64,000 nucleotides of DNA from Fodinibacter sp963695175 (lineage in GTDB: Bacteria; Actinomycetota; Actinomycetes; Actinomycetales; Dermatophilaceae): assembly GCA_963695175.1 (NCBI GenBank), contig CAVOGG010000009.1, positions 496,001 to 560,000 of the forward strand, read 5' to 3'. Under the pieces are notes generated by a model. The model was not told where the DNA came from, did no database searches, and was given only the letters and a program-made list of their open reading frames with translations. This document shows positions 45,558 through 54,260 of the stretch, in pieces (within the stretch, counting starts at the first letter, position 1; each line of letters begins with the position of its first letter). A program made the translations under genes and the position numbers.

Positions 45558-46403
45558 GTGCTGCGAACACGCTCGCCCGTTCGTCCGCTGTCGCTGGCCG
45601 ACCGCGACGACGCCCTCGACGTGTGCGCACGCGACCTGCCCCGGGGGGTGTTCGTGGCCGCCCGGGTGCTCGAGGGGGCTCGGACCGGGTCCCTGGCCGG
45701 GGTGCTGGGGCACCGGGTCGACGGCGAGCTGACCGGCCTGTGCTGGGCGAGCGCGAACGTCGTGCCGGTCGGCACGACCGAGGACAGCCGGGCGGCCTTC
45801 GCCGACCGGGTGCGTCGCTGGCGAGGCCGCTGTGCCTCGGTCTTCGGCCCGCGCGACGAGGTCGAGGGGCTCTGGCACCACCTCGAGCCGCACTGGGGTC
45901 CGGCGCGCGCCGTGCGCGACCGCCAACCGCTGCTCGTCTCGGACCGGCTCCCGTCCACGCTGGGGGTGTCGCTCGACCCCCGGGTGCGGCCGGCCAGGGT
46001 CGACGAGGTCGACCTGGTGCTGCCCGCGGCCGAGCACATGTTCACCGCCGAGATCGGCTACCCGCCCTACCGGGGCAACGACCGCGGCTATCGCGCGTCG
46101 CTGGCCTCGCTCGCGGCCCGCGGCCACACCTACGTCGTCGTCGAGGGTGGCCGGGTCGTGTTCAAGACCGACATCGGCAGCCTGGCGCTGGGCTGTGCCC
46201 AGCTGCAGGGGGTCTGGCTGGCCCCGGAGCTGCGCGGGCAGGGCCTGGCCGTTCCGATGCTCGCGAGCGTCGTCGAGCAGGTGATGGTCGGCCCCGCGCC
46301 GCTGGTCACCCTGTACGTCAACGACTTCAACACCTCCGCCCGGGCCACCTACGCCCACATCGGGTTCCGCGAGGTGGCCGACTTCACGACGGTGCTGCTC
46401 TGA
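45558..46403 (+). CDS. GNAT acetyltransferase with N-terminal DUF4081 domain
   Basis: A 281-residue two-domain protein. Residues 1-125 match the DUF4081 pattern (LCWASANVVPVG), and the GNAT acetyl-CoA-binding domain follows, with LQGVWLAPELRGQGLAVPML near residue 220. The C-terminal segment VTLYVNDFNTSARATYAHIG is typical of the fold. The family is commonly found between ispG and proS in actinobacteria, as here. Acceptor substrate unknown. Confidence 0.88.
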   Translation: MLRTRSPVRPLSLADRDDALDVCARDLPRGVFVAARVLEGARTGSLAGVLGHRVDGELTGLCWASANVVPVGTTEDSRAAFADRVRRWRGRCASVFGPRDEVEGLWHHLEPHWGPARAVRDRQPLLVSDRLPSTLGVSLDPRVRPARVDEVDLVLPAAEHMFTAEIGYPPYRGNDRGYRASLASLAARGHTYVVVEGGRVVFKTDIGSLALGCAQLQGVWLAPELRGQGLAVPMLASVVEQVMVGPAPLVTLYVNDFNTSARATYAHIGFREVADFTTVLL

Positions 46404-46422
46404 GCGGGTGGTTGGATGGGGC

Positions 46423-46827
46423 ATGGCCCCCTCGGACTCGACCTCGGCACTGAGCCACGACGTCGCCGGGCTCGCCGCGCTGCTGGCCACCTCGGGCCTC
46501 GTGCACCTCGTGCGGCCCGACATCTTCGAGGGCATCGTCCCGCGGATGCTGCCCAACCACCGCGCCCTGGTCTACGTCTCGGGCGTCGCCGAGCTGCTCT
46601 GCGCCGCAGGGCTTCTCGTGCCGGCCACCCGGCGGCCGGCCGGCTACGCGTCGGCCGCACTGCTCGTCGCGGTCTTCCCGGCCAACGTCCAGATGAGCGT
46701 CGCCCACGGCCAGCGCGCGCAGCGACGCGGTGACCCGGCATCCCGGGCCTCGTTCGCGGCGACCCTGGCCCGGCTGCCGCTCCAGGTGCCGATGATCCGC
46801 ACGGCGCTGCGCGCCGCCGGCCACTAG
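46423..46827 (+). CDS. DoxX-like small membrane protein
   Basis: A 134-residue protein with about four membrane-leaning segments (VAGLAALLATSGLVHLV, VYVSGVAELLCAAGLLVPA, YASAALLVAVFPANVQM). It resembles DoxX/SURF4-type membrane proteins of unknown biochemical role. ATG 46423 gives MAPSDST; an in-frame GTG at 46408 is possible. It lies 19 bp after the GNAT gene and 8 bp before the next GNAT gene, so these three are likely one transcript. Confidence 0.7.
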   Translation: MAPSDSTSALSHDVAGLAALLATSGLVHLVRPDIFEGIVPRMLPNHRALVYVSGVAELLCAAGLLVPATRRPAGYASAALLVAVFPANVQMSVAHGQRAQRRGDPASRASFAATLARLPLQVPMIRTALRAAGH

Positions 46828-46835
46828 GGCCCGAC

Positions 46836-47714
46836 ATGCCGACCCTGGCCTGGCAGCCGATCACCGAGGAGGACGTCGACGCCCTGCGCCACCTCGCGCG
46901 CCGGTGCCTCGCGGCCGACGGTGGGCTGCCGCAGCTCGCGCACGAGCAGATGATCCGCAGGCTCTTCCTGTCCGGCAGCGGCATCGCCGGCCGCGACGAG
47001 ACGGGCGACATCGTCGCGGCCGCCGCCGTCTTCGTCGACGGTACGGGCCACCGCACCGCGACCGGGCTGGTGCACCCGTCCACCCGCTGGCAGGGGCTGG
47101 GGGAGGACCTGGCGCAGTGGGCCCGGGAACGCTCCGGGGGCTCCCCGCTGCGCGTCGTGGCGGAGACGACGTCGCCCGAGTCGGACGCGCTGTACGCCTC
47201 GCTCGGCCTGCAGCGCACCTTCGCCGAGCACGTCATGCGCCACCCGCTCGACGAGATCCCGAGGGTCAAGAGGCCCGAGGGCCTGACCGTCGCCGCATGG
47301 GACGACCAGACCGCCGGGCTGTTCTTCACGGCGTACCGGCAGTCCTTCGCCGATCGCCCGGGCTTCCCGGACCCCCCGCGCGACGAATGGGTCCAAGAGG
47401 TGGCGGAGGACGACGGCTTCCGGGCAGAGGCGTCCCGGGTGGCCCTCGACGCGGACGGGCACCCGGTGGGGTTCGTGACGATCACCGAGGACTGGATCGA
47501 CCAGGTCGGGGTGGTGCCCGCGTGGCGCGGCCGGGGCCTGGGGGCGCACCTCGTGGCCAGGTCGCTGCGGGCACTGGTCAAGGCGGGCTGCGACCAGGCC
47601 TGGCTCGCGGTGAACGTCAACAACCCCGCGCACGATCTCTACCTCAGGCTCGGCTTCGAGGACAACGGCCTCCGGGCCCGCTACACCCAGCTCACCGCGC
47701 CGCCGCCGGCCTGA
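46836..47714 (+). CDS. Tandem GNAT-domain acetyltransferase
   Basis: A 292-residue protein with two acetyltransferase folds. The first (about residues 1-135) has TRWQGLGEDLAQWARE. The second (about residues 145-290) has the stronger acetyl-CoA motif VVPAWRGRGLGAHLVARSLR and VNVNNPAHDLYLRLGF. The layout resembles mycothiol synthase (MshD), but I see no decisive residue for that activity. It lies directly upstream of the proS promoter. Confidence 0.82.
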   Translation: MPTLAWQPITEEDVDALRHLARRCLAADGGLPQLAHEQMIRRLFLSGSGIAGRDETGDIVAAAAVFVDGTGHRTATGLVHPSTRWQGLGEDLAQWARERSGGSPLRVVAETTSPESDALYASLGLQRTFAEHVMRHPLDEIPRVKRPEGLTVAAWDDQTAGLFFTAYRQSFADRPGFPDPPRDEWVQEVAEDDGFRAEASRVALDADGHPVGFVTITEDWIDQVGVVPAWRGRGLGAHLVARSLRALVKAGCDQAWLAVNVNNPAHDLYLRLGFEDNGLRARYTQLTAPPPA

Positions 47715-47750
47715 ACCGAAAGGCGCGTGAGCGGCATCCCGCCACGTCGT

Positions 47751-47756
47751 TATCCT
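47751..47756 (+). promoter_or_regulatory. Probable -10 box of proS
   Basis: TATCCT at 47751-47756 in CGTTATCCTTGG. A start near 47763 gives a leader of about 28 bases with AGGAG at 47779-47783, correctly spaced from the GTG at 47791. Confidence 0.5.
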
Positions 47757-47790
47757 TGGCGGGTTGTCCAACCACCCCAGGAGCTCACCC

Positions 47791-49560
47791 GTGGCCATCC
47801 GCATGTCGTCCCTGTTCCTGCGAACCCTTCGCGAGAACCCGGCGGACGCCGAGGTCCCGAGCCACCAGCTGCTCGTGCGGGCCGGCTACATCCGCCGGGT
47901 CAGCCCCGGTATCTACACCTGGCTGCCGCTCGGCCTGAAGGTGCTGCGCCGGGTCGAGACGATCGTGCGCGAGGAGATGGACGCCATCGGCGCCCAGGAG
48001 CTGCTCTTCCCCGCCCTGCTGCCGCGTGAGCCCTACGAGGCGAGCGGCCGATGGGACGAGTACGGCGACAACGTGTTCCGGCTCAAGGACCGCAAGGGCG
48101 CCGACTACCTCCTCGGGCCCACCCACGAGGAGATGTTCACCCTCGCGGTCAAGGACCTGTACTCGTCGTACAAGGACCTTCCGCTGGCGATCTACCAGAT
48201 CCAGATCAAGTACCGCGACGAGGCCCGGCCGCGTGCCGGCGTGCTGCGCGGACGCGAGTTCGTCATGAAGGACAGCTACTCGTTCGACATCGACGAGGCC
48301 GGGCTCGACAAGAGCTACCAGCTGCACCGTGACGCCTACGTGCGCATCTTCGACCGGCTCGGCTTCCACTACGTCATCGTCCAGGCCATGGCCGGGGCGA
48401 TGGGCGGCTCGAAGTCCGAGGAGTTCCTCGCGACCGCCGAGAACGGCGAGGACACCTACGTGCGCTGCACCAACTGCGGCTACGCGGCGAACGTCGAGGC
48501 CGTGCGGGTTCCGGTGCCGGATGCCGTGGACGCGTCGGGTCTGCCCGCCGCGCACGTCGAGCACACCCCGGACACGCCGACCATCGACACCCTGGTCGCG
48601 CACCTCGAGGCGGCCTTCCCCCGCTCCGACGGCCGGGCCTGGGCGGCCTCGGACACGCTCAAGAACGTGCTGGTGGTGCTCGTGCACCCCGACGGCACCC
48701 GCGAGCCGGTGGCCATCGGCCTGCCCGGCGACCGCGAGGTCGACGAGAAGCGCCTCGGCGCCCAGGTCGAGCCGGCCACCGTGGAGGCCTTCGACGAGAA
48801 GGACTTCGCGGCCAACCCGACGCTGGCCAAGGGCTACATCGGGCCCGGTGTGCTCGGCAGCGAGAAGGCGTCCGGCATCCGCTACCTGCTCGACCCGCGG
48901 GTCAGCGAGGGCACCGCGTGGGTGACCGGCGCCGACGAGTCCGGCCACCACGTCATCGGCCTGGTCGCCGGGCGCGACTTCGCCGCCGACGGCACCATCG
49001 AGGCCGCCGAGGTGCGCGACGGCGACGCCTGCCCGTCCTGTGGGCACGGGCTGGAGTCGGCGCGCGGCATCGAGATGGGCCACATCTTCCAGCTCGGCAC
49101 CAAGTACGCCGAGGCGCTCGACCTGAAGGTGCTCGACGAGAACGGCAAGCTGCGCACCGTGATCATGGGCTCGTACGGCGTGGGTGTCTCGCGCGCCGTC
49201 GCGTGCGTCGCCGAGGGCAACCACGACGACCTCGGCCTGATCTGGCCCCGGGCACTGGCCCCTGCCGACGTGCACGTCGTCGCCACCGGCAAGGACGAGG
49301 CGGTCGCCACGTATGCCGAGGAGCTCACCCGCGCGCTCGAGGCCCGTGGCGTCGAGGTGCTGCTCGACGACCGCCGCCAGGCCAGCCCCGGGGTGAAGTT
49401 CAAGGACGCCGAGCTGATCGGCGTGCCGACCATCGTGGTCGTGGGCCGCGGTCTGGCCGACGGCACCATCGAGCTCAAGGACCGTCGTTCGGGCGAGCGG
49501 CGCGACCTGGCGGTCGACTCGGCGGTGACTGAGATCCTCGCCGAGATCGGCCGTTCGTGA
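47791..49560 (+). CDS. proS: Proline-tRNA ligase
   Basis: A class II synthetase charging tRNA-Pro, 589 residues, bacterial type with the INS editing insertion between motifs 2 and 3 (about residues 220-400). Motif 2 is YRDEARPRAGVLRGREFVMKD and motif 3 lies in SYGVGVSRAVACVAE. The C-terminal anticodon domain ends ILAEIGRS. I chose GTG 47791, with AGGAG upstream. The HAD gene start overlaps the stop (GTGA). Confidence 0.97.
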   Translation: MAIRMSSLFLRTLRENPADAEVPSHQLLVRAGYIRRVSPGIYTWLPLGLKVLRRVETIVREEMDAIGAQELLFPALLPREPYEASGRWDEYGDNVFRLKDRKGADYLLGPTHEEMFTLAVKDLYSSYKDLPLAIYQIQIKYRDEARPRAGVLRGREFVMKDSYSFDIDEAGLDKSYQLHRDAYVRIFDRLGFHYVIVQAMAGAMGGSKSEEFLATAENGEDTYVRCTNCGYAANVEAVRVPVPDAVDASGLPAAHVEHTPDTPTIDTLVAHLEAAFPRSDGRAWAASDTLKNVLVVLVHPDGTREPVAIGLPGDREVDEKRLGAQVEPATVEAFDEKDFAANPTLAKGYIGPGVLGSEKASGIRYLLDPRVSEGTAWVTGADESGHHVIGLVAGRDFAADGTIEAAEVRDGDACPSCGHGLESARGIEMGHIFQLGTKYAEALDLKVLDENGKLRTVIMGSYGVGVSRAVACVAEGNHDDLGLIWPRALAPADVHVVATGKDEAVATYAEELTRALEARGVEVLLDDRRQASPGVKFKDAELIGVPTIVVVGRGLADGTIELKDRRSGERRDLAVDSAVTEILAEIGRS

Positions 49561-50315
49561 GCCAGCCCGTCGAGGCGGTCGTCTTCGACTGGGGCGGCAC
49601 CCTGACGCCCTGGCACCAGGTCGACCTGCCCGAGCAGTGGCGGGTGTTCGCGCGCGAGGTGCACGGCATCCCGGTCGACTCGCCGGACGTGCCCGAGGCC
49701 GACCTCGAGGAGGCGCACCGGCTCGCCGACCGCATCCTGGTGGCCGAGACGGCGGCGTGGGCCCGTGGACGCGACGAGCACACCTCGGCCGCGCTGGCCG
49801 ACATCCTGATCGACGCGGGGGTGGACGCCACCCACGACCGGCACCTCCTGGCGCTCGCGGCCTACCGGGGGTTCTGGGAGCCGCACACCTTCACCGACCC
49901 GCAGGTGCGCCCGCTCTGGGAGGGGCTGCACGCGCGCGGCATCCGGGTCGGCGTGCTCTCGAACACCATCTGGACCCGCGACTACCACCGCGGCATCTTC
50001 GAGCGGGACGGCGTGCTCGACCTGCTCGACGCCGACCTCTACTCCAGCGAGATCGACCACGTGAAGCCGCACCCCGAGGCGTTCCGGGCGATCTGCCGCG
50101 AGCTCGACGTCACTCCCCGGCGGGCGGTCTACGTCGGCGACCGGGTCTTCGAGGACGTCCACGGCCCGCAGCAGGTGGGCATGCGGGCGATCTGGATCCC
50201 GCACTCCGACATCCCGGCCGCACAGCGGGTCGAGGTCACCGCGGTGCCCGACGGCCACGCCCACCAGCTGCTCGACGTGCTCGACATCGTCGACGCCTGG
50301 ATCGCCGACGCGTGA
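49557..50315 (+). CDS. HAD family hydrolase
   Basis: A 252-residue haloacid-dehalogenase-type phosphatase. Motif I is VVFDWGGTLTPW, with the nucleophilic Asp followed by WGGT instead of the usual xDGT. Motif II is IRVGVLSNT. The Lys of motif III is in DHVKPHPEAFRA, and motif IV is AVYVGDRVFEDVHG. It has a C1 cap. Start overlaps the proS stop. Substrate unknown. Confidence 0.88.
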   Translation: MSQPVEAVVFDWGGTLTPWHQVDLPEQWRVFAREVHGIPVDSPDVPEADLEEAHRLADRILVAETAAWARGRDEHTSAALADILIDAGVDATHDRHLLALAAYRGFWEPHTFTDPQVRPLWEGLHARGIRVGVLSNTIWTRDYHRGIFERDGVLDLLDADLYSSEIDHVKPHPEAFRAICRELDVTPRRAVYVGDRVFEDVHGPQQVGMRAIWIPHSDIPAAQRVEVTAVPDGHAHQLLDVLDIVDAWIADA

Positions 50316-50355
50316 GTCCTGCTCCAGCGGTTGCTGAGCCCGTCGTGAGCCGCTC

Positions 50356-51135
50356 GTGACCGACCCGGGCCTGGGCGTCGTCGCGCTGCTCGGCGTCGCG
50401 GGCTTCCTCGCGGGCTGGGTGGACGCCGTCGTCGGTGGGGGAGGGCTGATCCAGCTGCCGGCCCTGCTCATCGCGATGCCCGGTGCCGCGCCGGCGCAGG
50501 TGCTCGCCACGAACAAGTTCGCGTCCGTCTGGGGCACCGCGACCGCTGCCGGTACCTACTGGCGACGGGTGCGGCCCGACCTGCGCACGGCGCTGCCGAT
50601 GGCGGCGGTGGCCTACGTCGGGGCCGTGGTGGGCGCGCTGATCGGGCTGCACATCCCCAAGGCCGCCTTCAACCCGATCATCTTCGTCATGTTGATCGCG
50701 GTCGGCGCGTACACCCTGCTCCGGCCGTCCCTGGGCGAGGCGACGGTGCTGCGGTACTCGGGGCACCAGCACACCGCGGTCGCGATGCTGATCGGCTTCG
50801 TCATCGGCGTCTACGACGGGGCGCTCGGCCCGGGCACCGGCTCCTTCCTCGTGCTGACCCTGGTCGGGCTGATGGGCTACTCGTTCCTCGAGGCCAGCGC
50901 CAAGGCCAAGATCGCCAACCTCGCGACGAACCTGGGCGCCCTGACCGTCTTCGCCCCCGGCGGGTACATCGTGTGGCGGGTGGCCGTCGTCATGGCGGTC
51001 GCCAACGTCGCCGGCGGCTACGTCGGGGCCCGCACCGCGGTGTCGCGCGGAAACCGGTTCGTGCGGATCGTCTTCATCGTCGTCGTCGGCGCGTTCATCG
51101 TCCGGATCGGCGGCGACCTCCTCGGCTTCTGGTGA
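50356..51135 (+). CDS. TauE/SafE family sulfite exporter-like permease
   Basis: A 259-residue membrane protein with about eight hydrophobic segments. The N-terminal GFLAGWVDAVVGGGGLIQLPAL and the internal repeat IGFVIGVYDGALGPGTGSFL are typical of TauE/SafE proteins, which move sulfite, organosulfur or other anions. Start at GTG 50356, 40 bp after the HAD gene. A hairpin follows the stop. Substrate cannot be read from sequence. Confidence 0.88.
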   Translation: MTDPGLGVVALLGVAGFLAGWVDAVVGGGGLIQLPALLIAMPGAAPAQVLATNKFASVWGTATAAGTYWRRVRPDLRTALPMAAVAYVGAVVGALIGLHIPKAAFNPIIFVMLIAVGAYTLLRPSLGEATVLRYSGHQHTAVAMLIGFVIGVYDGALGPGTGSFLVLTLVGLMGYSFLEASAKAKIANLATNLGALTVFAPGGYIVWRVAVVMAVANVAGGYVGARTAVSRGNRFVRIVFIVVVGAFIVRIGGDLLGFW

Positions 51136-51150
51136 CGCCTCCCTCTCCCA

Positions 51151-51201
51151 CGAACGTGGGTGAAGATCACCGTCAGCGGCGACGGGTTTCACCCACGTTC
51201 G
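51151..51201. terminator. Bidirectional hairpin carrying CGAACGTGGGTGAA
   Basis: CGAACGTGGGTGAA at 51151-51164 pairs perfectly with TTCACCCACGTTCG at 51188-51201; the 23-base loop can pair further (CCGTC with GACGG). It lies between the permease and the convergent DUF559-like gene, whose stop is 5 bp away. The same arm sequence recurs at 52178-52227. Confidence 0.7.
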
Positions 51202-51205
51202 CGTG

Positions 51206-52123
51206 TCAGGGGAGGCCGCGGCGCACCTGCTCCATGAACGCCACCTCGTGGACCCGCAGCCCGACGAGGTCGATCCGCAGGACGACGTCGTGGCCGAGCG
51301 AGACCTCGTTCTGCCGCAGGTTGTCGTCGGTGACGGCGAGGCCCACCCGGTGCCCGGCGCCGTCGATCTCGACGACGAGACGGCTGCCCCTCCAGCGCGC
51401 GTCGAGGTACACCCGCCCACGAGCAGTGCGGCGAAGGACCTGACGGTCCGGCGGGGGGATGCCGTGTCGGCGGCACATCGAGGCGAAGTCCAGCTCGCCG
51501 AGCGACTGGGCGCCGTCGGTGACGTCGCGCAGCACCTGTCGCACGAAGGGCCGGCGGCCGCGATTGCGCACCACCGGCAGCGCCTCCTGCAGCCGCCTGC
51601 CGGTCGTCAGGCGCTGCTGCACCACCATGCACAGCACCAGCGCCGCCTGCCGGTCGCTCCTCGCCCAGGCGGCGCCCCGGAGCGCGGCGACCTCGACCCT
51701 CGAGCGCGGTAGCCCTCCGTTCGCGACCTCGCCGGCACGGCGCGTGACCCGGTGGATGCGGACGCCGTCGACCCGGGGGCACTGAGCACCACGAGGCACG
51801 GAGACGTGGACCACGTCCTCCGTGTACCCCGTGAGGCCGGCGGCGTGCAGCGCCGAGACCCCGTCGACGAGGGCGACGTCCTCGGCGACCTCCCAGACGG
51901 CACGCCAGCGCAGCTCGGCTGCACCGACGGCACCGGTGTGCAGGGCGACGGTGTGCGTGCCGAGGCGCATCCACCGGTCGTTGTCCACCTCGCGGGCGAT
52001 CGCGGCATGGTCGTAGCCCAGCCTGCTCAGCCGCCGAAGCGTCAGGACGCCGTCGAACTCAGCAGCCCGCTCGACGGCGGCGCGGCGCCGCTCCCGTCGA
52101 GTGGGTCCTGGCTGCTCCGGCAT
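51206..52123 (-). CDS. DUF559-like protein with AbiEi-type N-terminal winged helix
   Basis: A 305-residue protein of a type common in high-GC actinobacteria. The N-terminus (FDGVLTLRRLSRLGYDHAAI) resembles the winged helix of AbiEi-type antitoxins. The C-terminus resembles a DUF559/Vsr-like endonuclease fold, with YLDARWRGSRLVVEIDGAGH giving D...E-x-D, then LRQNEVSLGHDVVLRIDL. No toxin partner lies alongside, so a toxin-antitoxin role is not supported. It stands alone between two related hairpins. Activity unknown. Confidence 0.8.
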   Translation of the reverse strand: MPEQPGPTRRERRRAAVERAAEFDGVLTLRRLSRLGYDHAAIAREVDNDRWMRLGTHTVALHTGAVGAAELRWRAVWEVAEDVALVDGVSALHAAGLTGYTEDVVHVSVPRGAQCPRVDGVRIHRVTRRAGEVANGGLPRSRVEVAALRGAAWARSDRQAALVLCMVVQQRLTTGRRLQEALPVVRNRGRRPFVRQVLRDVTDGAQSLGELDFASMCRRHGIPPPDRQVLRRTARGRVYLDARWRGSRLVVEIDGAGHRVGLAVTDDNLRQNEVSLGHDVVLRIDLVGLRVHEVAFMEQVRRGLP

Positions 52124-52177
52124 CCCCCGAGGATCGCGGGAACGGGCGCACCGCCGCCCGCGTCATCCACAGGCCCG

Positions 52178-52227
52178 CGAACGTGGGTGAAGACCCCCGG
52201 CCAGACGACGATCTTCACCCACGTTCG
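52178..52227. terminator. Second hairpin carrying CGAACGTGGGTGAA
   Basis: A 16-bp perfect stem pairs 52178-52193 with 52212-52227 around an 18-base loop. Its arms contain the same 14-base word as the hairpin at 51151. It lies 13 bp past the amylosucrase-like stop on the minus strand, fitting a terminator, and upstream of the DUF559-like gene. The shared arms suggest a dispersed REP-like family. Confidence 0.7.
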
Positions 52228-52239
52228 GGCGGAGGTGTG

Positions 52240-54210
52240 TCAGTGTCGGGTGGTGGTGAGCCAGATCGCCGCGTAGGGCGGCAGCCAGACGTTGCCGTCG
52301 TCGCCCCAGGGCAGCGCCTCGCCGGTGATCTCGTCGCGCGCGCCGGCCACGCCGAGGTCGCCGACCCGCCAACCGGGCCACGGCCGCGCCTCGGGGGTCA
52401 CGTTGTACACGCCGACGAACCGGCCCACCGGGTGCTCGCGCACCGTGACGAGGACGCCGGGGTCATCGACGGGACCGATAGTGGTCTCGACCGACCCGTG
52501 CAGGTGCACCAGCCGCCTCCTGGCACCCACCAGCTCGACGAGGTCACCGAACACCCGCCCCGCGACGGTGCCGCGGTCGTGCCGCTGCTCGGCGCGGGCC
52601 CAGTCCAGGCGGGGCCGGTGCGCCCAGCGGTTGTCCTCCTCGTGGCCCGGCTCGCTCGCCCACAGCGGGTCGTTGGGCTGGCCGAGCTCGTCGCCGCTCC
52701 AGATCACCGGGATGCCGCCCCAGCCCAGGACGAGCGCGTGGGCGAGTCGCAGGGCGGATGCCGCGCGGTCCACCTCGGCGGCGGACCGTGCCGCCTCCAG
52801 CCCGATGAGGGAGGCCGCGGTACCGCTCGTGCGGCGGTCGTCGGTGTCCGGGTTGTACTGGAACACCAGCCCGCGCGCGGGTGAGCCGACGAAGTCACCG
52901 GCGTACCAGTGGGCCAGGAAGCTCCGGTGCCCGTGGCCCGTCGCGCCGACGGCCGCGGCATCCTCGTCCATGATCGCCCAGCCGATGTCGTCGTGGCAGC
53001 GCAGGTAGGTCAGCCACGTGGCGGTCGGTGGCTTGGGCGGCAGCGAGCCGAGCGCCCGCGCGGCCAGCCGCACGTCGCGTGCCGCGAGCATCGACCAGAT
53101 CTGCACCATGAGGCTGTTGTGGTAGGCGAGGTCGCTGACCTTGCCCGTGTAGGGCCCGTCGCCGAGGTAGGCGAGCAGCTTGGTCGGGGCCACGATCGCC
53201 TCGGCGAGGAACGCCACGCTCGGGCACGCGATGCGGGTCACGGCCCGCAGCACCTGGGTGAGCGCGTGCACCTCGGGCTGGCCCTGGCAGTCGGTGCCCA
53301 GCCGCTTCCACATGAAGGCGATCGCGTCGAGCCGCAGCACGTCGACGCCGCGGTTGGCGAGCTCGAGGATGATCGCGGCGTACTCGCGCAGCACCGCGGG
53401 GTTGGCCCAGTTGACGTCCCACTGGAACTCGTTGAACGTGGTCCATACCCAGCCCTGCACCTCGTCGTCCCAGGTGAAGTTGCCCGGCGCGAACTCGGGG
53501 AAGACCTCGGGCAGGGTGCGCTCGTAGGCGTCCGGCACCTCCCGATCGGGGAAGACGTGGAAGTACTCGCGATGAGCCGCATCGCCGGCGCGGGCCTGCC
53601 TGGCCCAGTCGTGCTCGCGGGCGACGTGGTTGAGCACGAGGTCGAGCACGAGGCTGATGTCGCTGTCGTGCAGCTGGGCCGCGAGGTCCTCGAGGTCGTC
53701 CATCGTGCCGAGGTCGGGCCGCACCGCGCGGTAGTCGGCGACGGCGTACCCGCCGTCGTTGTCGCCGTCGCGGGGGCGCAGCATCGGCATCAGGTGCAGG
53801 TAGCGCACCCCCAGCTCCTCGAGGTAGGGCAGGTGCTTGGCGACCCCGCGCAGGTCGTCGGCGAACCGCTCGGTGTAGGCGGCGTAGCCGATGACGGCGG
53901 GGTCCTGCAGCCAGTCGGGGCGCAGCATCCGCTCGAGGTCGCGCAGGTGCAGCCGGTCGGCGCGAACGCTGTACGCGGTGGCTGCCAGCTCGACGAGGTC
54001 GGCGGCGAGCTCGGGCGCCCGCTCGGCGCCGTAGACGGCGGTGAGGCCGCCGAGCAGGTCGGGCCACCAGCGCTCCACCCTGGCGCGGAGCATGACCTCA
54101 CGGTCGCGGCTCAGCCCTTCGGGCACAGGGAACGAGGGCGGCGGCACCGGTGCTCTCACCGGCGCATTCTCGCGGATCTGCGCAACCGTTTCCACACGCT
54201 CACGGTCCAT
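52240..54210 (-). CDS. Amylosucrase-like GH13 alpha-glucan enzyme
   Basis: A 656-residue GH13 protein of the amylosucrase subgroup. The barrel carries LVLDLVLNHVAREHDWARQA, the nucleophile Asp in GVDVLRLDAIAFMWKRLGTD, acid/base Glu in VAFLAEAIVAPTKL, and the third acidic residue in TYLRCHDDIGWAI. The segment MWKRLGTDCQGQPEVHAL is characteristic of amylosucrases, which build alpha-1,4-glucan from sucrose, but sucrose phosphorylase or related uses are possible. An N-terminal helical domain of about 130 residues fits. ATG 54210 is chosen; GTGs at 54234 and 54162 are alternatives. Confidence 0.85.
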   Translation of the reverse strand: MDRERVETVAQIRENAPVRAPVPPPSFPVPEGLSRDREVMLRARVERWWPDLLGGLTAVYGAERAPELAADLVELAATAYSVRADRLHLRDLERMLRPDWLQDPAVIGYAAYTERFADDLRGVAKHLPYLEELGVRYLHLMPMLRPRDGDNDGGYAVADYRAVRPDLGTMDDLEDLAAQLHDSDISLVLDLVLNHVAREHDWARQARAGDAAHREYFHVFPDREVPDAYERTLPEVFPEFAPGNFTWDDEVQGWVWTTFNEFQWDVNWANPAVLREYAAIILELANRGVDVLRLDAIAFMWKRLGTDCQGQPEVHALTQVLRAVTRIACPSVAFLAEAIVAPTKLLAYLGDGPYTGKVSDLAYHNSLMVQIWSMLAARDVRLAARALGSLPPKPPTATWLTYLRCHDDIGWAIMDEDAAAVGATGHGHRSFLAHWYAGDFVGSPARGLVFQYNPDTDDRRTSGTAASLIGLEAARSAAEVDRAASALRLAHALVLGWGGIPVIWSGDELGQPNDPLWASEPGHEEDNRWAHRPRLDWARAEQRHDRGTVAGRVFGDLVELVGARRRLVHLHGSVETTIGPVDDPGVLVTVREHPVGRFVGVYNVTPEARPWPGWRVGDLGVAGARDEITGEALPWGDDGNVWLPPYAAIWLTTTRH

Positions 54211-54260
54211 GCCGATGCGGGCCACAGGCGGCACACAGGAAACTCCCCGAAGTTGTCACC

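Noticed and set aside
46836..47714. Naming the tandem acetyltransferase mshD
   Set aside because: Two GNAT domains and size fit, but no specific residue or mycothiol gene context confirms it.
51206..52123. AbiEi-like N-terminus as part of a type IV toxin-antitoxin system
   Set aside because: No toxin partner is adjacent, and the C-terminal DUF559-like domain is typical of stand-alone actinobacterial proteins.
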